Made by a program: the position numbers and the translations under genes. A DNA stretch of 41,697 nt from Bacteroidia bacterium (GTDB taxonomy: Bacteria > Bacteroidota > Bacteroidia > J057). Below are positions 7,072 through 15,605 of this stretch, piece after piece; positions within the stretch are counted from its first letter, which is position 1, and each line of letters starts with the position of its first letter. The stretch is from NCBI GenBank assembly GCA_030731845.1, contig JANQTF010000147.1, positions 1 through 41,697 on the forward strand, in the 5' to 3' direction. Below the pieces are notes generated by a model that worked only from the letters and a program-made list of their open reading frames with translations, was not told the DNA's origin and ran no database searches.

Positions 7072-7668
7072 CTATTCTCCTATCTCTACCATTCGATACA
7101 AATCACTCAAGGTAATCACTACGCCGAGGGATTTGAGCGATAGCTCGGCTTCGAGGCCTTCGACGCTGTTGATCTCCCAGAGGTTGCCTTCGTGGCGGTA
7201 GAAGGTTTCTACCCTGATTTCGTTTTGGTTGATCAGTACGTATTCCTGTAGGGAGGGAATCTGGCGGTAATGAAAGAATTTGTCGCCCCGGTCAAATGCC
7301 TCGGTGCTATCAGAAAGCACTTCGACGATCAGGCTGGGATTGGTAAGCGCGTTTTTATCTTTTTCACTGAAAACCGGAGGTTCACACACCACGGACGCGT
7401 CTGGATAATACACGCGGTTGGTGGCTGCGATTCGCACTTTGAGATCGGAGTTGAATACGTTGCAATTTTTGCCAGCCTTATCCAGTGCATTACCCAAAAA
7501 GCGACCAACATTCGTTCCTAACTGACTATGGTTTCCGCTCCCGCCAGCCATGGCCACGATAAAACCGTCGTGAAATTCATGCTTCAGGCCAGACTCGGCT
7601 TCGAGCTGAAGGTAGGTTTCGTAGCTGTGGGTGGTCAGTGCTTTTTCTCCCGTCGTTTCAACACTCAT
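7072..7668 (-). CDS. Uma2-family putative restriction-endonuclease-fold protein
   Basis: This 198-residue protein is a Uma2/DUF820 member with a PD-(D/E)XK-like core: E31 in the HEFHDG segment, Y88-P-D90 (YYPDASVV), then P111-SLIVEVLS with E116 and the DRGDK segment near 126-130. Such proteins are very common in cyanobacteria and some Bacteroidota, and their substrate is not established. The gene converges on mqnC with a 13-bp gap. It lies downstream of the HD-PycTM gene on the same strand (48-bp gap), so the two could be co-transcribed. The ATG at 7668 directly precedes MSVETTGEKA; length is typical. Confidence 0.85.
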   Translation of the reverse strand: MSVETTGEKALTTHSYETYLQLEAESGLKHEFHDGFIVAMAGGSGNHSQLGTNVGRFLGNALDKAGKNCNVFNSDLKVRIAATNRVYYPDASVVCEPPVFSEKDKNALTNPSLIVEVLSDSTEAFDRGDKFFHYRQIPSLQEYVLINQNEIRVETFYRHEGNLWEINSVEGLEAELSLKSLGVVITLSDLYRMVEIGE

Positions 7669-7716
7669 GTTTCAAGATACGAATTTCAGAGAATTGCTGT
7701 TGGAGCCCATGTAAAA

Positions 7717-8958
7717 TCATGGCCTCATTATAATCGAAATCGCATACACGAGCACAGAAACCCCGAGGCCATACATGAAGATGTTGTAGGCCCAGCGGAG
7801 GAGGGAAAATTTTTGGGCAAGCACCTTACCGAGGAAAAAAATGTCTTTTGTCATGCTGCCATAGAGGTAGTTAGCATCGGTCATCATTTCATTGATTCCC
7901 CACATGTAGTCATCCATCTCCATTTTGTAGAAATTCCCAAAAAAGAGGAGGTTGGTTTTTTTGTCGAGGATGTCTTTTCGCTCGAATTTACCGGAGCTCA
8001 CCTTGGGTCTTGTGGCCAGAATGGCAAATACGATGGTGGTCATGCACACGGCTAGGATCATCATGTTGGGCACGAGGAGGTAGTTGTCGTCGAGGCCTAT
8101 TCCCTTTTCGATTGTGGAAGAAAAGATGATGGAAATGATGATGGCGTTGATGGACAGAAGAATATTGGCCTTACTGTCGGCGAGATCACTGAGGTTGATG
8201 TGGGTTCGGTAGGTGGTGCGAAACATCGTTTCGATGCCGCGATCCGGGCGCTGCTTCTTAATTTTTTTGAGCTTGCGCTTGAGCCTTTCCAGTTCCACAT
8301 CTTTCTCATCGAGCTGATACTCGAGCACAGACCTATCGGATTCTTCTTGCTTTTTGCCCCTCTTCTTGATGCGCTTCCTCAGCTTTTTGATATGCTCCTG
8401 CTTCACTGGCTCAAAATTATCCCGCGCATATTCGGTGTAGTATTCGTGGTTGTCGAAAAAATTGAGGTTAAAGCTGTCCCAATCTTCGTCGGAGAACTCA
8501 CGATGGCAAAAATACTTCCATTCCCAGCGAATTTTCTCAGAATTGACCAACGCGTCGGGCGTGGCGAGGTTGAACAGATCTGAGTCTTTGATCACTTTTT
8601 CGAGCGCATTACGGGGCTCATGGCCCAGGCGAGTGGCCTCAATGAGCGCTACCACTGCCTCAATGAGGGATTCATCTGCTCCCTGCTCCGTCAAAAAATC
8701 ACGCGCCATCTCCATCGACACCTGCTCGTGGCCCTCATAGACCTTCACATAACCAATGTCATGCATCCACCCGGCTAGCTGGAGAATCAGGATTTCATCC
8801 TCTTTAAGCTGACATTTCAACCCGATTTCCCTCACCATCTCCACCACCTGAAAGGTGTGTTCAGGGGAATGATACTGATAATTGGGGTCCATGTCCTCGC
8901 GCAGGATCTTTCTGGCGTGGGCCTCGGTTGCCTGCAGCAAGTCAACGGCTGATTTCAT
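7717..8958 (-). CDS. HD phosphohydrolase fused to a PycTM (Pycsar-effector) membrane domain
   Basis: This 413-residue two-part protein has an N-terminal HD domain (about 1-185) with H30, H34, the H66-D67 pair, H77 and D125/D127, consistent with a metal-dependent phosphohydrolase. A highly basic coiled-coil linker (about 190-240, many K/R/E) follows. The C-terminal domain (about 245-413) starts with the RTHINLSDLADSKAN segment and has membrane helices near 265-282, 295-315 and 388-411, as in PycTM/DUF5706 effectors. PycTM proteins are membrane effectors activated by cCMP or cUMP in Pycsar anti-phage defence. No pyrimidine cyclase is encoded nearby, so a defence role is inferred from the domain alone. 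The HD part could degrade a nucleotide signal and so regulate the membrane part. HD-PycTM fusions recur in Bacteroidota chromosomes. Confidence 0.82.
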   Translation of the reverse strand: MKSAVDLLQATEAHARKILREDMDPNYQYHSPEHTFQVVEMVREIGLKCQLKEDEILILQLAGWMHDIGYVKVYEGHEQVSMEMARDFLTEQGADESLIEAVVALIEATRLGHEPRNALEKVIKDSDLFNLATPDALVNSEKIRWEWKYFCHREFSDEDWDSFNLNFFDNHEYYTEYARDNFEPVKQEHIKKLRKRIKKRGKKQEESDRSVLEYQLDEKDVELERLKRKLKKIKKQRPDRGIETMFRTTYRTHINLSDLADSKANILLSINAIIISIIFSSTIEKGIGLDDNYLLVPNMMILAVCMTTIVFAILATRPKVSSGKFERKDILDKKTNLLFFGNFYKMEMDDYMWGINEMMTDANYLYGSMTKDIFFLGKVLAQKFSLLRWAYNIFMYGLGVSVLVYAISIIMRP

Positions 8959-9094
8959 GTGAGGTCATCTATTGGGGTCCGGCTCCTGATGATGAAATGC
9001 ATCGGGACTAAAACGAAGATACAGTTTTTCTATCGTGAAATGCCAGAATGAGCAACTCAGAACACCTCAGCGGGAAAAGTCTCGAAGAAACTTG

Positions 9095-9102
9095 TACTTT
9101 TG
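9095..9102 (+). promoter_or_regulatory. Bacteroidota -7 promoter box (TACTTTTG) of the FKBP gene
   Basis: TACTTTTG matches TAnnTTTG exactly and lies 30 bases before the ATG at 9133. No clear -33 element is visible upstream. Confidence 0.5.
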
Positions 9103-9132
9103 AGGATCCACAGGAACCATTTCCTCCCCAAT

Positions 9133-9822
9133 ATGATGAAGAATTTCCCATTGCTCTCTCTTCTGGTAGCCCTCTCCTTCAGCGCTTGCCAGGCTCCTTC
9201 CCCCCAATCGGTGGAGATGAACACCCAACTCGATAGCATTGCCTACGCAGTAGGAATGGATATCGGAAAATTCTACCACACCAAGCAGCAAATCAAGCTC
9301 AATCCAGAGCTCATTTATGCTGGCATCAAAGACATTGTGACACAGGACAGTGGCAAGACTCGTTTTTCAGAGGATAAGGGAGTTGCTCTTATCGACGCGT
9401 TTTCCCGCATGATGGAAGCGAAGCGTGCCGCCACCAATGAGATCAATGAAAAGGCCTTCTTGAGCGAAAATGCAATAAAACCACAGGTCAATGTCATGGC
9501 CGAAGGGGTGCAGTATCAGGTGCTCGAAGAGGGCATCGGGGCATCACCACGAGCCGACAACGTGGTAAAAGTTCGCATCGACGGGCGCCTGCTCGACGGC
9601 ACCTTGTTTGCTTCCAGCGCCAACAATGAAGACAATACCATTGAAGTAGATATTGCACTTGCCTTGCCAGGCTTGCAGTTGGCACTCACCAGCATGAAAC
9701 CCGGCGACAAATGGCGCGTGTGGATCCCCTCTCAGCTCGGATACGGAAGCGAGAGTCGCCCGCCTATTTCGCCCAATTCTCTTCTGGTCTATGATATTGA
9801 ACTCCTCGAAATTCTCCGATGA
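9133..9822 (+). CDS. FKBP-type peptidyl-prolyl isomerase-like lipoprotein with altered active site
   Basis: This 229-residue lipoprotein has signal residues 1-18 and lipobox FSAC with Cys19. An FkpA/Mip-like N-terminal helical domain (about 30-110, DSIAYAVGMDIGKFY onward) is followed by an FKBP fold (about 125-229) with LPGLQLAL, GYGSESRPPISPNS and the final YDIELLEIL strand. FKBPs isomerise X-Pro bonds; in this compartment it would act on envelope proteins. Key pocket residues differ from FKBP12 when the motifs are lined up: the VHYTG Tyr is Ile (VRIDG), the FDSS Asp is Ala (FASS), and the GW Trp is Leu. The fold is kept but catalysis may be weak or lost. ATG 9133 is used; ATG 9136 is equally possible. 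Confidence 0.85.
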   Translation: MMKNFPLLSLLVALSFSACQAPSPQSVEMNTQLDSIAYAVGMDIGKFYHTKQQIKLNPELIYAGIKDIVTQDSGKTRFSEDKGVALIDAFSRMMEAKRAATNEINEKAFLSENAIKPQVNVMAEGVQYQVLEEGIGASPRADNVVKVRIDGRLLDGTLFASSANNEDNTIEVDIALALPGLQLALTSMKPGDKWRVWIPSQLGYGSESRPPISPNSLLVYDIELLEILR

Positions 9823-10073
9823 GGCCAAAACCGAATATTTGGCCACATTTCGCCATGTCATTCTGGTTTTATTCTGCTTCTATTCTGGAATAATTGCCTA
9901 ATCGCAGTCGGAGAGCGAAGCAGTTTTACGCCCCAATATGCGCTAAAACCTTGCTTTTTCAAGCATTTTCCGAAAACGATTGTGTGAACCTATCACGCAA
10001 CACCATGCAACAAAGATTGGCCTTGGATAATTTTATGCGGATATTTATTCCGAATTGAATTAATTATTCCCTT

Positions 10074-11330
10074 ATGCAACCTACTATTGCCATCCTTTGC
10101 GCTGGTGGTCCTGCCCCCGGAATCAACACAGTCATCAGTACCATTGCCAAAGTCTTTCTCAAAGACGGATATCGGGTTCTGGGTATCCACGACGGATACA
10201 AGAATCTCTTTCATGGAGAGCCCGAGCTTGTGGACATCGACTTCCACTACGCAGACAGAATTTTCCCTCGCGGTGGTTCCACCCTGCGCATGAGTCGATT
10301 TAAGCCAAAAGATCACGAGTTTTCGACTGATTTTTTTGTTAACCATAACATCAAACTCCTCGTGACCATCGGTGGAGACGATACCGCCTCCACGGCCAAT
10401 CGCCTCACCAAGTACCTCATCGCCAATGAGGTGAAGATCCAGAACATCCACGTTCCCAAAACCATCGACAACGACATCCCGCTTCCGGGTCGTACTCCTA
10501 CTTTTGGCTTCAACTCCGCCAAAGATGAAGGGGTGCGTATCGGAAACACCGTGTACGAAGATGCCCGCACCAGTGGAAACTGGTTCGTCATCTCCAGCAT
10601 GGGTCGCTCTGCGGGTCACCTTGCTTTCGAGATCGGCACGAGCTGCCACTTCCCGATGATCATCATCCCGGAGATGTTCAGCAAGACTGAAATCACGATG
10701 GATGGTATCGTGAAATTGATCATCTCTTCCATGATCAAGCGCACCATCGACGGAGTAGATCATGGTGTTGCCATCGTATCTGAAGGCGTGTTTCACTTCC
10801 TCAGCGAAGAGCAGATCCGCAATTGCGGCATCAATTTCACCTTCGACGAGCACGGCCACCCAGAGCTGGGCAACGTGTCCAAGGCGCACATCTTCAACAT
10901 CCTCGTGCAGCGCAAACTCAAAGAGCTGGGCATCGACATCAAGTCGCGCCCTGTAGAGTTGGGCTATGAGCTTCGCTGTACCCGCCCTGTGGCCTATGAC
11001 CTCACGCTGTGTACCCTCCTGGGTATGGGTGTGAAAAAATTGTTTGATGAAGGTGTCACTGGCGTGGTAGTCTCTACCAGTTCCAAAGCCAACATCGAAG
11101 GGATTCCGCTCAAGGATCTGGAAGATCCGGAAACTGGCAAAATCCCTCCTCGTCTCGTGGACATGGACTCTGAGTTGGCCAACCTCGTCTTCAGCGACCT
11201 GCACGTACTCACCCCTCTCGATTACGAAAAAGCCCGCAAATACCTGGAGCATCCTGAAGAATTTGATTTCTACAAGATTCTCAACTGGGACTTTGACCCC
11301 AAGAAAATCCGTCCTTCCTACGTGGGATAA
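10074..11330 (+). CDS. pfp: Pyrophosphate-type 6-phosphofructokinase
   Basis: This enzyme phosphorylates fructose 6-phosphate to fructose 1,6-bisphosphate in glycolysis. The 418-residue protein has the phosphofructokinase loops GGPAPGIN (11-18), G100-G-D-D-T104, P128-K-T-I-D-N-D134 and M176-GRSAG. The Asp in GGDDT (Gly in ATP enzymes, GGDGS) and the Lys in PKTIDND (Gly in ATP enzymes) are the two residues classically associated with pyrophosphate as phosphoryl donor, so I call it PPi-dependent and probably reversible. It stands alone with about 250 bp upstream and a strong terminator 22 bp after the stop. ATP use has not been excluded by anything but these residues. Confidence 0.9.
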   Translation: MQPTIAILCAGGPAPGINTVISTIAKVFLKDGYRVLGIHDGYKNLFHGEPELVDIDFHYADRIFPRGGSTLRMSRFKPKDHEFSTDFFVNHNIKLLVTIGGDDTASTANRLTKYLIANEVKIQNIHVPKTIDNDIPLPGRTPTFGFNSAKDEGVRIGNTVYEDARTSGNWFVISSMGRSAGHLAFEIGTSCHFPMIIIPEMFSKTEITMDGIVKLIISSMIKRTIDGVDHGVAIVSEGVFHFLSEEQIRNCGINFTFDEHGHPELGNVSKAHIFNILVQRKLKELGIDIKSRPVELGYELRCTRPVAYDLTLCTLLGMGVKKLFDEGVTGVVVSTSSKANIEGIPLKDLEDPETGKIPPRLVDMDSELANLVFSDLHVLTPLDYEKARKYLEHPEEFDFYKILNWDFDPKKIRPSYVG

Positions 11331-11639
11331 GGATGTTGGGCCATCACATCTCCAATCGCCGCTTCCCTTGGGAGCGGCGATTGTTGTTTGTGGGGGGAAG
11401 TACAATTCACGACGCTCCTACTCTATCCATCCCGCAGCTACAGTACCTCATACTACCCCATCCACCCCAATTTCTCTCCTCAGATATCCCTTACAACAAC
11501 CATTTGTCACAATTCCACAAATTATCAAATCAATTCTCCCCTACTTTTCGTAACTTAATGGTATAGAATAGGAAGACGTGGACTACAAAATGTGCAATAA
11601 CCATTTCCCCCTTTCCTCAATATCTCAATCAAGACCTTT
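11331..11639. other. Intergenic region between pfp and the toxin-antitoxin pair
   Basis: This 309-base stretch contains the pfp terminator (11353-11383). The remainder is AT-richer and pyrimidine-biased, with no coding potential, tRNA or repeat that I can support. The promoter of the antitoxin gene must lie in its right half, but I see no exact TAnnTTTG there. Confidence 0.6.
11353..11383 (+). terminator. Strong Rho-independent terminator of pfp
   Basis: CAATCGCCGCT (11353-11363) pairs over 11 bp with AGCGGCGATTG (11373-11383) across a 9-base loop, and is followed by a T-rich tail (TTGTTTG). It lies 22 bp after the pfp stop. Confidence 0.85.
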
Positions 11640-11954
11640 ATGAGTGGATTAGAAGGAGTAAGCATGGTCAAAGACGGAGCAGGAAATCTATCAGAGATTC
11701 GTGTAGATGCAATGGAAAACCCCGAATTGGCCCGGGAGGTATATCATTTGATCCAAGTGCTCTCCAGAGCCAGAGAATCGGAGCGCGTCAAAACGTACCG
11801 CGAAAGCAGTCTCGTGCTTGGCAGAACAGAGAAACCGATTTCAGAGGCAAAAATCACCAAACTAATTCGCGAGGCCAAAGCCAGCGGAGAAATCTCACAG
11901 GAGCAATTTTTTCAGCGCTTCCCTGAATGGCAGAACCAACAAAACGCAAGATAG
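11640..11954 (+). CDS. Putative antitoxin of a RelE/ParE-like pair
   Basis: This 104-residue, mostly helical, charged protein is not a family I recognise by sequence. It lies directly before a RelE/ParE-like toxin gene and overlaps it by 28 bp, the usual antitoxin-first order of type II systems. The C-terminal half (KPISEAKITKLIREAKASGE onward) has the amphipathic, basic look of a toxin-wrapping segment. The N-terminal half has no obvious helix-turn-helix, so autoregulation cannot be read from the sequence. The antitoxin role is inferred from position, size and overlap. Confidence 0.65.
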   Translation: MSGLEGVSMVKDGAGNLSEIRVDAMENPELAREVYHLIQVLSRARESERVKTYRESSLVLGRTEKPISEAKITKLIREAKASGEISQEQFFQRFPEWQNQQNAR

Positions 11955-12235
11955 CCCTCACCAATCTTGCCTCTGATCAAATCGACCGACTTTATCATAA
12001 GCTCCTTGAAAAGGGTGCGAAGCAAGAAGCCGAAGTCCTCATGGACGACTTCCTTGATGTCGTGTTTGGCGACATCGCCTACTTCCCCGACCGCTTTCCT
12101 GTGTTTACCGGTATCAAAGACAAAGGTGATTACCGCATGGGCCTCCTCGTAGGAGACTTCCGCGTGATTTTTCAGATTATGCTCGATCGCGTAGTCGTGC
12201 TGCTCATCATGCACGAAAGCGAGCTGTTTGCCTGA
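11927..12235 (+). CDS. RelE/ParE-superfamily toxin
   Basis: This 102-residue protein has RelE/ParE-fold features: an N-terminal helical hairpin (about 12-45), then strands with D117-like motif order YFPDRFPVF, KGDYRMGLLVGDFRVIFQI and the terminal VVVLLIMHESE, which match the R...YR...Y.V.Y...V.I..I.H pattern of the superfamily. RelE members cleave mRNA on ribosomes and ParE members poison gyrase; the sequence does not decide which. Its ATG lies inside the antitoxin gene (28-bp overlap), so translation is coupled. The pair sits between the pfp terminator and ywbE. Confidence 0.75.
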   Translation: MAEPTKRKIALTNLASDQIDRLYHKLLEKGAKQEAEVLMDDFLDVVFGDIAYFPDRFPVFTGIKDKGDYRMGLLVGDFRVIFQIMLDRVVVLLIMHESELFA

Positions 12236-12256
12236 GGCGGATGAGCCTCTCCCCCT

Positions 12257-12469
12257 TCACAAAATATGCTTCACTCGCCCTACCTGTCCCGATTCCAGCA
12301 TCACCTTGATGCCGTGGGTGTGCTTGGGTGCGCTCGTGAGCAGGCGCGAAACCACGCCCTCTGTCAGGGTGCCTGAGCGTTGATCCTTTTTGAGCACAAT
12401 CTGCACCCGCTGTCCGATCTTGATGTTTACCCTGAGCGTGCCGCTCAGCGCTTCCTTCTCTGGTTCCAT
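12257..12469 (-). CDS. ywbE: YwbE-family protein
   Basis: This 70-residue protein of the YwbE (DUF2196) family has the conserved order IKIGQRVQIVLKKDQRSG, LTEGVV and HTHGIKVMLESGQVGRVKHI. The function is unknown; the fold is probably a small beta-barrel. I start at ATG 12469, matching the usual length of about 68 residues; a TTG at 12490 would add seven residues. It lies 25 bp downstream of sbcC on the same strand and is probably the last gene of that operon. It converges on the toxin gene. Confidence 0.85.
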   Translation of the reverse strand: MEPEKEALSGTLRVNIKIGQRVQIVLKKDQRSGTLTEGVVSRLLTSAPKHTHGIKVMLESGQVGRVKHIL

Positions 12470-12494
12470 GTAGGGGATTTCCGTTGTCAAAAGA

Positions 12495-15400
12495 TTATTT
12501 TTTCCAGCTCTCCAGCACCACGCTGCCCTTCACCGGGTCGTTCACGATGTGGAGGTGGGTTTCGATTTCTTGTTGAAGCTCGTCCACGTGAGAGATCACG
12601 CCCACAATGCGATTTTCCTGCCGTAGAGATTTGAGGGTATGGAAAATGGTGCGTAGTGAAGCCTTGTCCTGAGAGCCAAAGCCCTCGTCGAGGAAGAAAA
12701 AGTTCTGCTTCGCAGACGCCTGCTGCTGCACCTGATCCGACAACGCGAGGGCAAGGCAGAGTGCCGCCTGAAAAGTCTGCCCGCCGGAGAGCGTTTTCAC
12801 CGAACGCGTATGACCGCCGTTGAGCATGTCGCAGACCAGGAAGTTATTGTCAGCGTCGATTTCAAGCTGGAGAGAATTGCCGTTAAGGCGGAGAAAGCGC
12901 TCGTTAGCCGCTGAGCAAAGATTTTGCAGATACACCGTAGATACGTAGTTGACAAAGGCATTGCCACGAAAGAGCATCTCGAGAATCTTTAGATTCTCGG
13001 CGCGCTGCGAGAGCGCATCGAGTTGCTTCGTGAATCCCATCTTCTGTGCAAAATCTTCCGCCAATCGTTTCCCATAGCTGATCTTGCCCCCGATTTCCTG
13101 CCCAATCTCCTGGAGTTGCGCCTCAAGGGCTGTGATTTCACGCTGAAGGGTAGCAAACCCTTCGAGGTCAAAGCTACGCCCGGCCACCTGGGCTTTTAGA
13201 TCGCTCAGGCTGGTTTGGGCCTGGGTTTCTTCCCGCTCAAATCGTCGGATTTCGTCCTTCTCGGCATCCATGTCGAGGGCGAGGGCGAGCACCTCGCGGA
13301 GCGCATCGCGCGAGGCAAAGGGGGAGGCCGTTAACAACTGATCGAGCTTGATGGAGAGACGCGCCACCTCGCCGCTGTGATCTTTTCGTTGCCCTTGCAG
13401 GGTCGAGATTTCTCCTTTCAGGCCTGCGAGGCGGTGTTTGCGCTCCTCGATTTCCTGCTGCAGGGTTTGGTGCAACTTGCCGATGCTTTCATATTCGTTG
13501 TTCAGGGAATGAATGTCTTGTTGAACCTGCGCATCACTTCGGGGTTGCAATTCCTCAAAGTTCACGAGGCTGAGCGCTTTGAGGCCCTGCGCCAATGCCC
13601 CATTGGTTTGGTTCAGGGTCTGATTGAGCTGATCAAGGGTAGGCCGGTAGTTCTCAATGTTGGTTTGTGCGCGTTTGCCAGAATCCTGGTGACCCTGCCG
13701 GACCTGCTTTTTTACGCTAATCGCCTGCTCTGTGCGTTTTCCCTCCGCAAGGTGCAGCTCCAATTTTGCCAGACCATCTTCTTCAAATTCTGGCCACACA
13801 AATTGCGATTGATGGCGGTCCAGCGATTCTTTGATCGTCGTGATGGTAGTTTCTGCTTCCCGGAGCTCTTGTCCGAGCTTTTTAGCGTCTTCTTGCAGGC
13901 GAAGGAGATTGGGCAGGTAGTGACTGATTTCCTCCAGATGTCGATCGAGCTGAGTCAGGTCTGTTTTCACCTGGACCAAAGCTTCGCTTTGTGGGCCGCC
14001 CTGCCGGCTGTCAGGGTGATCGGTAGCACCGCAGAGGGGGCAGGGCTGGCCTGGCTGCAAGTCACCCGCGAGTTGATGTAGCTCCTGCTGAAGCTCTTCG
14101 CGGAGACGCTGCTTCTCCAGCACATCGCGACGGGCTTTCAGCTCGGTCTGCTGGCCAGTGACCTGCTCGATCAGTTTGGATACGGAGAGGTCGTGCTGGG
14201 CAATGTTGATCCCGATCTTCTGGGCAATGGTGATTTTTGTTTCTTTGCCCTGCTCAATTTCGGAGAGAATCTTGGTGCGGGCCTTTTCTTCGCGCTCGAG
14301 GTTGTCGGTGAGATTTTTCTGCGCATAAAACCAGTCCCTCACCGCCATGATGCGGCCGTGATCTGGGCGATTCGCTTCTAGTTGCTGGATCTCGGCATCG
14401 AGCTCTTCGATGGCCTTCTGTGCCTGTTTGGCAGCTGCTTCTTCTTTTTCCAGCGTTGTGCGGCCATTCTTCACCCGCTCTGTCAAAGAAGCGAGCACTT
14501 TTTGTTGCTCACGCAGGTCCAGCACTTTTTGTAGTTCTTCGGCTTTGCGCTTCATCTGATCCCGCTCTTTGAAGATCGCATCGGTGCTGGCAAATGTGCT
14601 TTCCTTCTTGGTCAGCTCGGCCTCGCCACTGCTACGAGCCTCCTGCTTTTGCTGAATGCTGCGCTCGGTCTCGGCGAGGGTTTTGGAGAGACGGTCAAAT
14701 TCGGTGAGGGTAGTGGCAAATTTCGCCTGGGCATATTGGTACTGATCGAGGCGCAGCTTGCGCTGCTCATGAGCTGGGCGCTGGGCATTTAGTTCTGCGA
14801 GGCGCTCCTGGGTTTGGGTGAGGCGCTCGAATAATTCCCGAAGCTGCTGCGCAGATTCGTATTGACGTTGTTTTTCCTTGAGGATCAGTTCCGCTTCCTG
14901 CCGTTGATGTTGGAGGGCCAGGGTCTCCGTTTTATTGACCTCAATCACCTCTTCTGTCACCCCGGCCAGCATCGCGAGGGAGCTTTCCACTCCCGTGATC
15001 GACTGGTTGTTTTGGGAAGTAAGCTTCGCTACCGGATTTTTGAGGTCATATTTGTGCAGGTTGAAAAGCTCCAGCATCATCTCTGTGCGATCCTTCGCAC
15101 CGAGCTTGAGAAATTCCTCAAACTTTCCCTGGGGAATGATGATGCACCGACGAAAGTTGTCATAACTCAACCCGATGATCTGCTCGGGTGCTTCCTCAAT
15201 CGGAACCCACTGATTCTCCCCCCACACATAGGTCTGCCGCTTGAACGTGTCGGTCTTGGTAAAATCTTTTTTCCGGCGATTCTCCACCCCAAATCGGTAG
15301 CGGGTAGCATTGCCAGCCCCGGCCCAGCACTCAAAGTCGATGGCAAGCCTGCTGGACTTGAGGTTCATCATGTGGTAGGCCATGCCGCCAGGCTCGCGCG

Positions 15401-15581
15401 TGTTGAGTCGCTCGGTCTGGTTATAAATGGCAAAGCCAATGGCCTCCAAAATGGAAGACTTGCCGCTGCCAGTGGCCCCAAATATCCCAAACAGCTCCGC
15501 CGAGCTGAGATATTCAAAATTGATCTCCTGCTTCTGCTGATAGGAATAAATGCCTTCTATGGATAATCGGATCGGGATCAT
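12495..15581 (-). CDS. sbcC: Exonuclease SbcCD ATPase subunit SbcC
   Basis: SbcC is the SMC/Rad50-like ATPase that works with SbcD to open and degrade hairpins, blocked ends and palindromes at stalled forks. The 1,028-residue protein has Walker A G35-ATGSGKSS43, long coiled coils on both sides of a central zinc hook C514-P-L-C517, an ABC signature LSGGQ near 930 and Walker B ending in D965-E966. All parts are present and length is normal. The ATG at 15581 begins MIPIRLSIEG, the usual N terminus. sbcD lies upstream on the same strand, but the two are separated by a two-gene AT-rich insert (15606-16413), which is unusual because sbcD and sbcC normally abut. Confidence 0.97.
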   Translation of the reverse strand: MIPIRLSIEGIYSYQQKQEINFEYLSSAELFGIFGATGSGKSSILEAIGFAIYNQTERLNTREPGGMAYHMMNLKSSRLAIDFECWAGAGNATRYRFGVENRRKKDFTKTDTFKRQTYVWGENQWVPIEEAPEQIIGLSYDNFRRCIIIPQGKFEEFLKLGAKDRTEMMLELFNLHKYDLKNPVAKLTSQNNQSITGVESSLAMLAGVTEEVIEVNKTETLALQHQRQEAELILKEKQRQYESAQQLRELFERLTQTQERLAELNAQRPAHEQRKLRLDQYQYAQAKFATTLTEFDRLSKTLAETERSIQQKQEARSSGEAELTKKESTFASTDAIFKERDQMKRKAEELQKVLDLREQQKVLASLTERVKNGRTTLEKEEAAAKQAQKAIEELDAEIQQLEANRPDHGRIMAVRDWFYAQKNLTDNLEREEKARTKILSEIEQGKETKITIAQKIGINIAQHDLSVSKLIEQVTGQQTELKARRDVLEKQRLREELQQELHQLAGDLQPGQPCPLCGATDHPDSRQGGPQSEALVQVKTDLTQLDRHLEEISHYLPNLLRLQEDAKKLGQELREAETTITTIKESLDRHQSQFVWPEFEEDGLAKLELHLAEGKRTEQAISVKKQVRQGHQDSGKRAQTNIENYRPTLDQLNQTLNQTNGALAQGLKALSLVNFEELQPRSDAQVQQDIHSLNNEYESIGKLHQTLQQEIEERKHRLAGLKGEISTLQGQRKDHSGEVARLSIKLDQLLTASPFASRDALREVLALALDMDAEKDEIRRFEREETQAQTSLSDLKAQVAGRSFDLEGFATLQREITALEAQLQEIGQEIGGKISYGKRLAEDFAQKMGFTKQLDALSQRAENLKILEMLFRGNAFVNYVSTVYLQNLCSAANERFLRLNGNSLQLEIDADNNFLVCDMLNGGHTRSVKTLSGGQTFQAALCLALALSDQVQQQASAKQNFFFLDEGFGSQDKASLRTIFHTLKSLRQENRIVGVISHVDELQQEIETHLHIVNDPVKGSVVLESWKK

Positions 15582-15605
15582 GGGGGAGAGAAATGTGGAA
15601 GAGAA

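Noticed and set aside
7072-8958. A complete Pycsar operon
   Set aside because: No cyclase-domain protein is encoded near the PycTM gene; only the effector-like half is present.
9993-11405. A 470-codon open frame antisense to pfp
   Set aside because: It is the reverse of a clearly conserved phosphofructokinase gene. Its translation has no recognisable motif, and long antisense frames are expected in GC-biased coding DNA.
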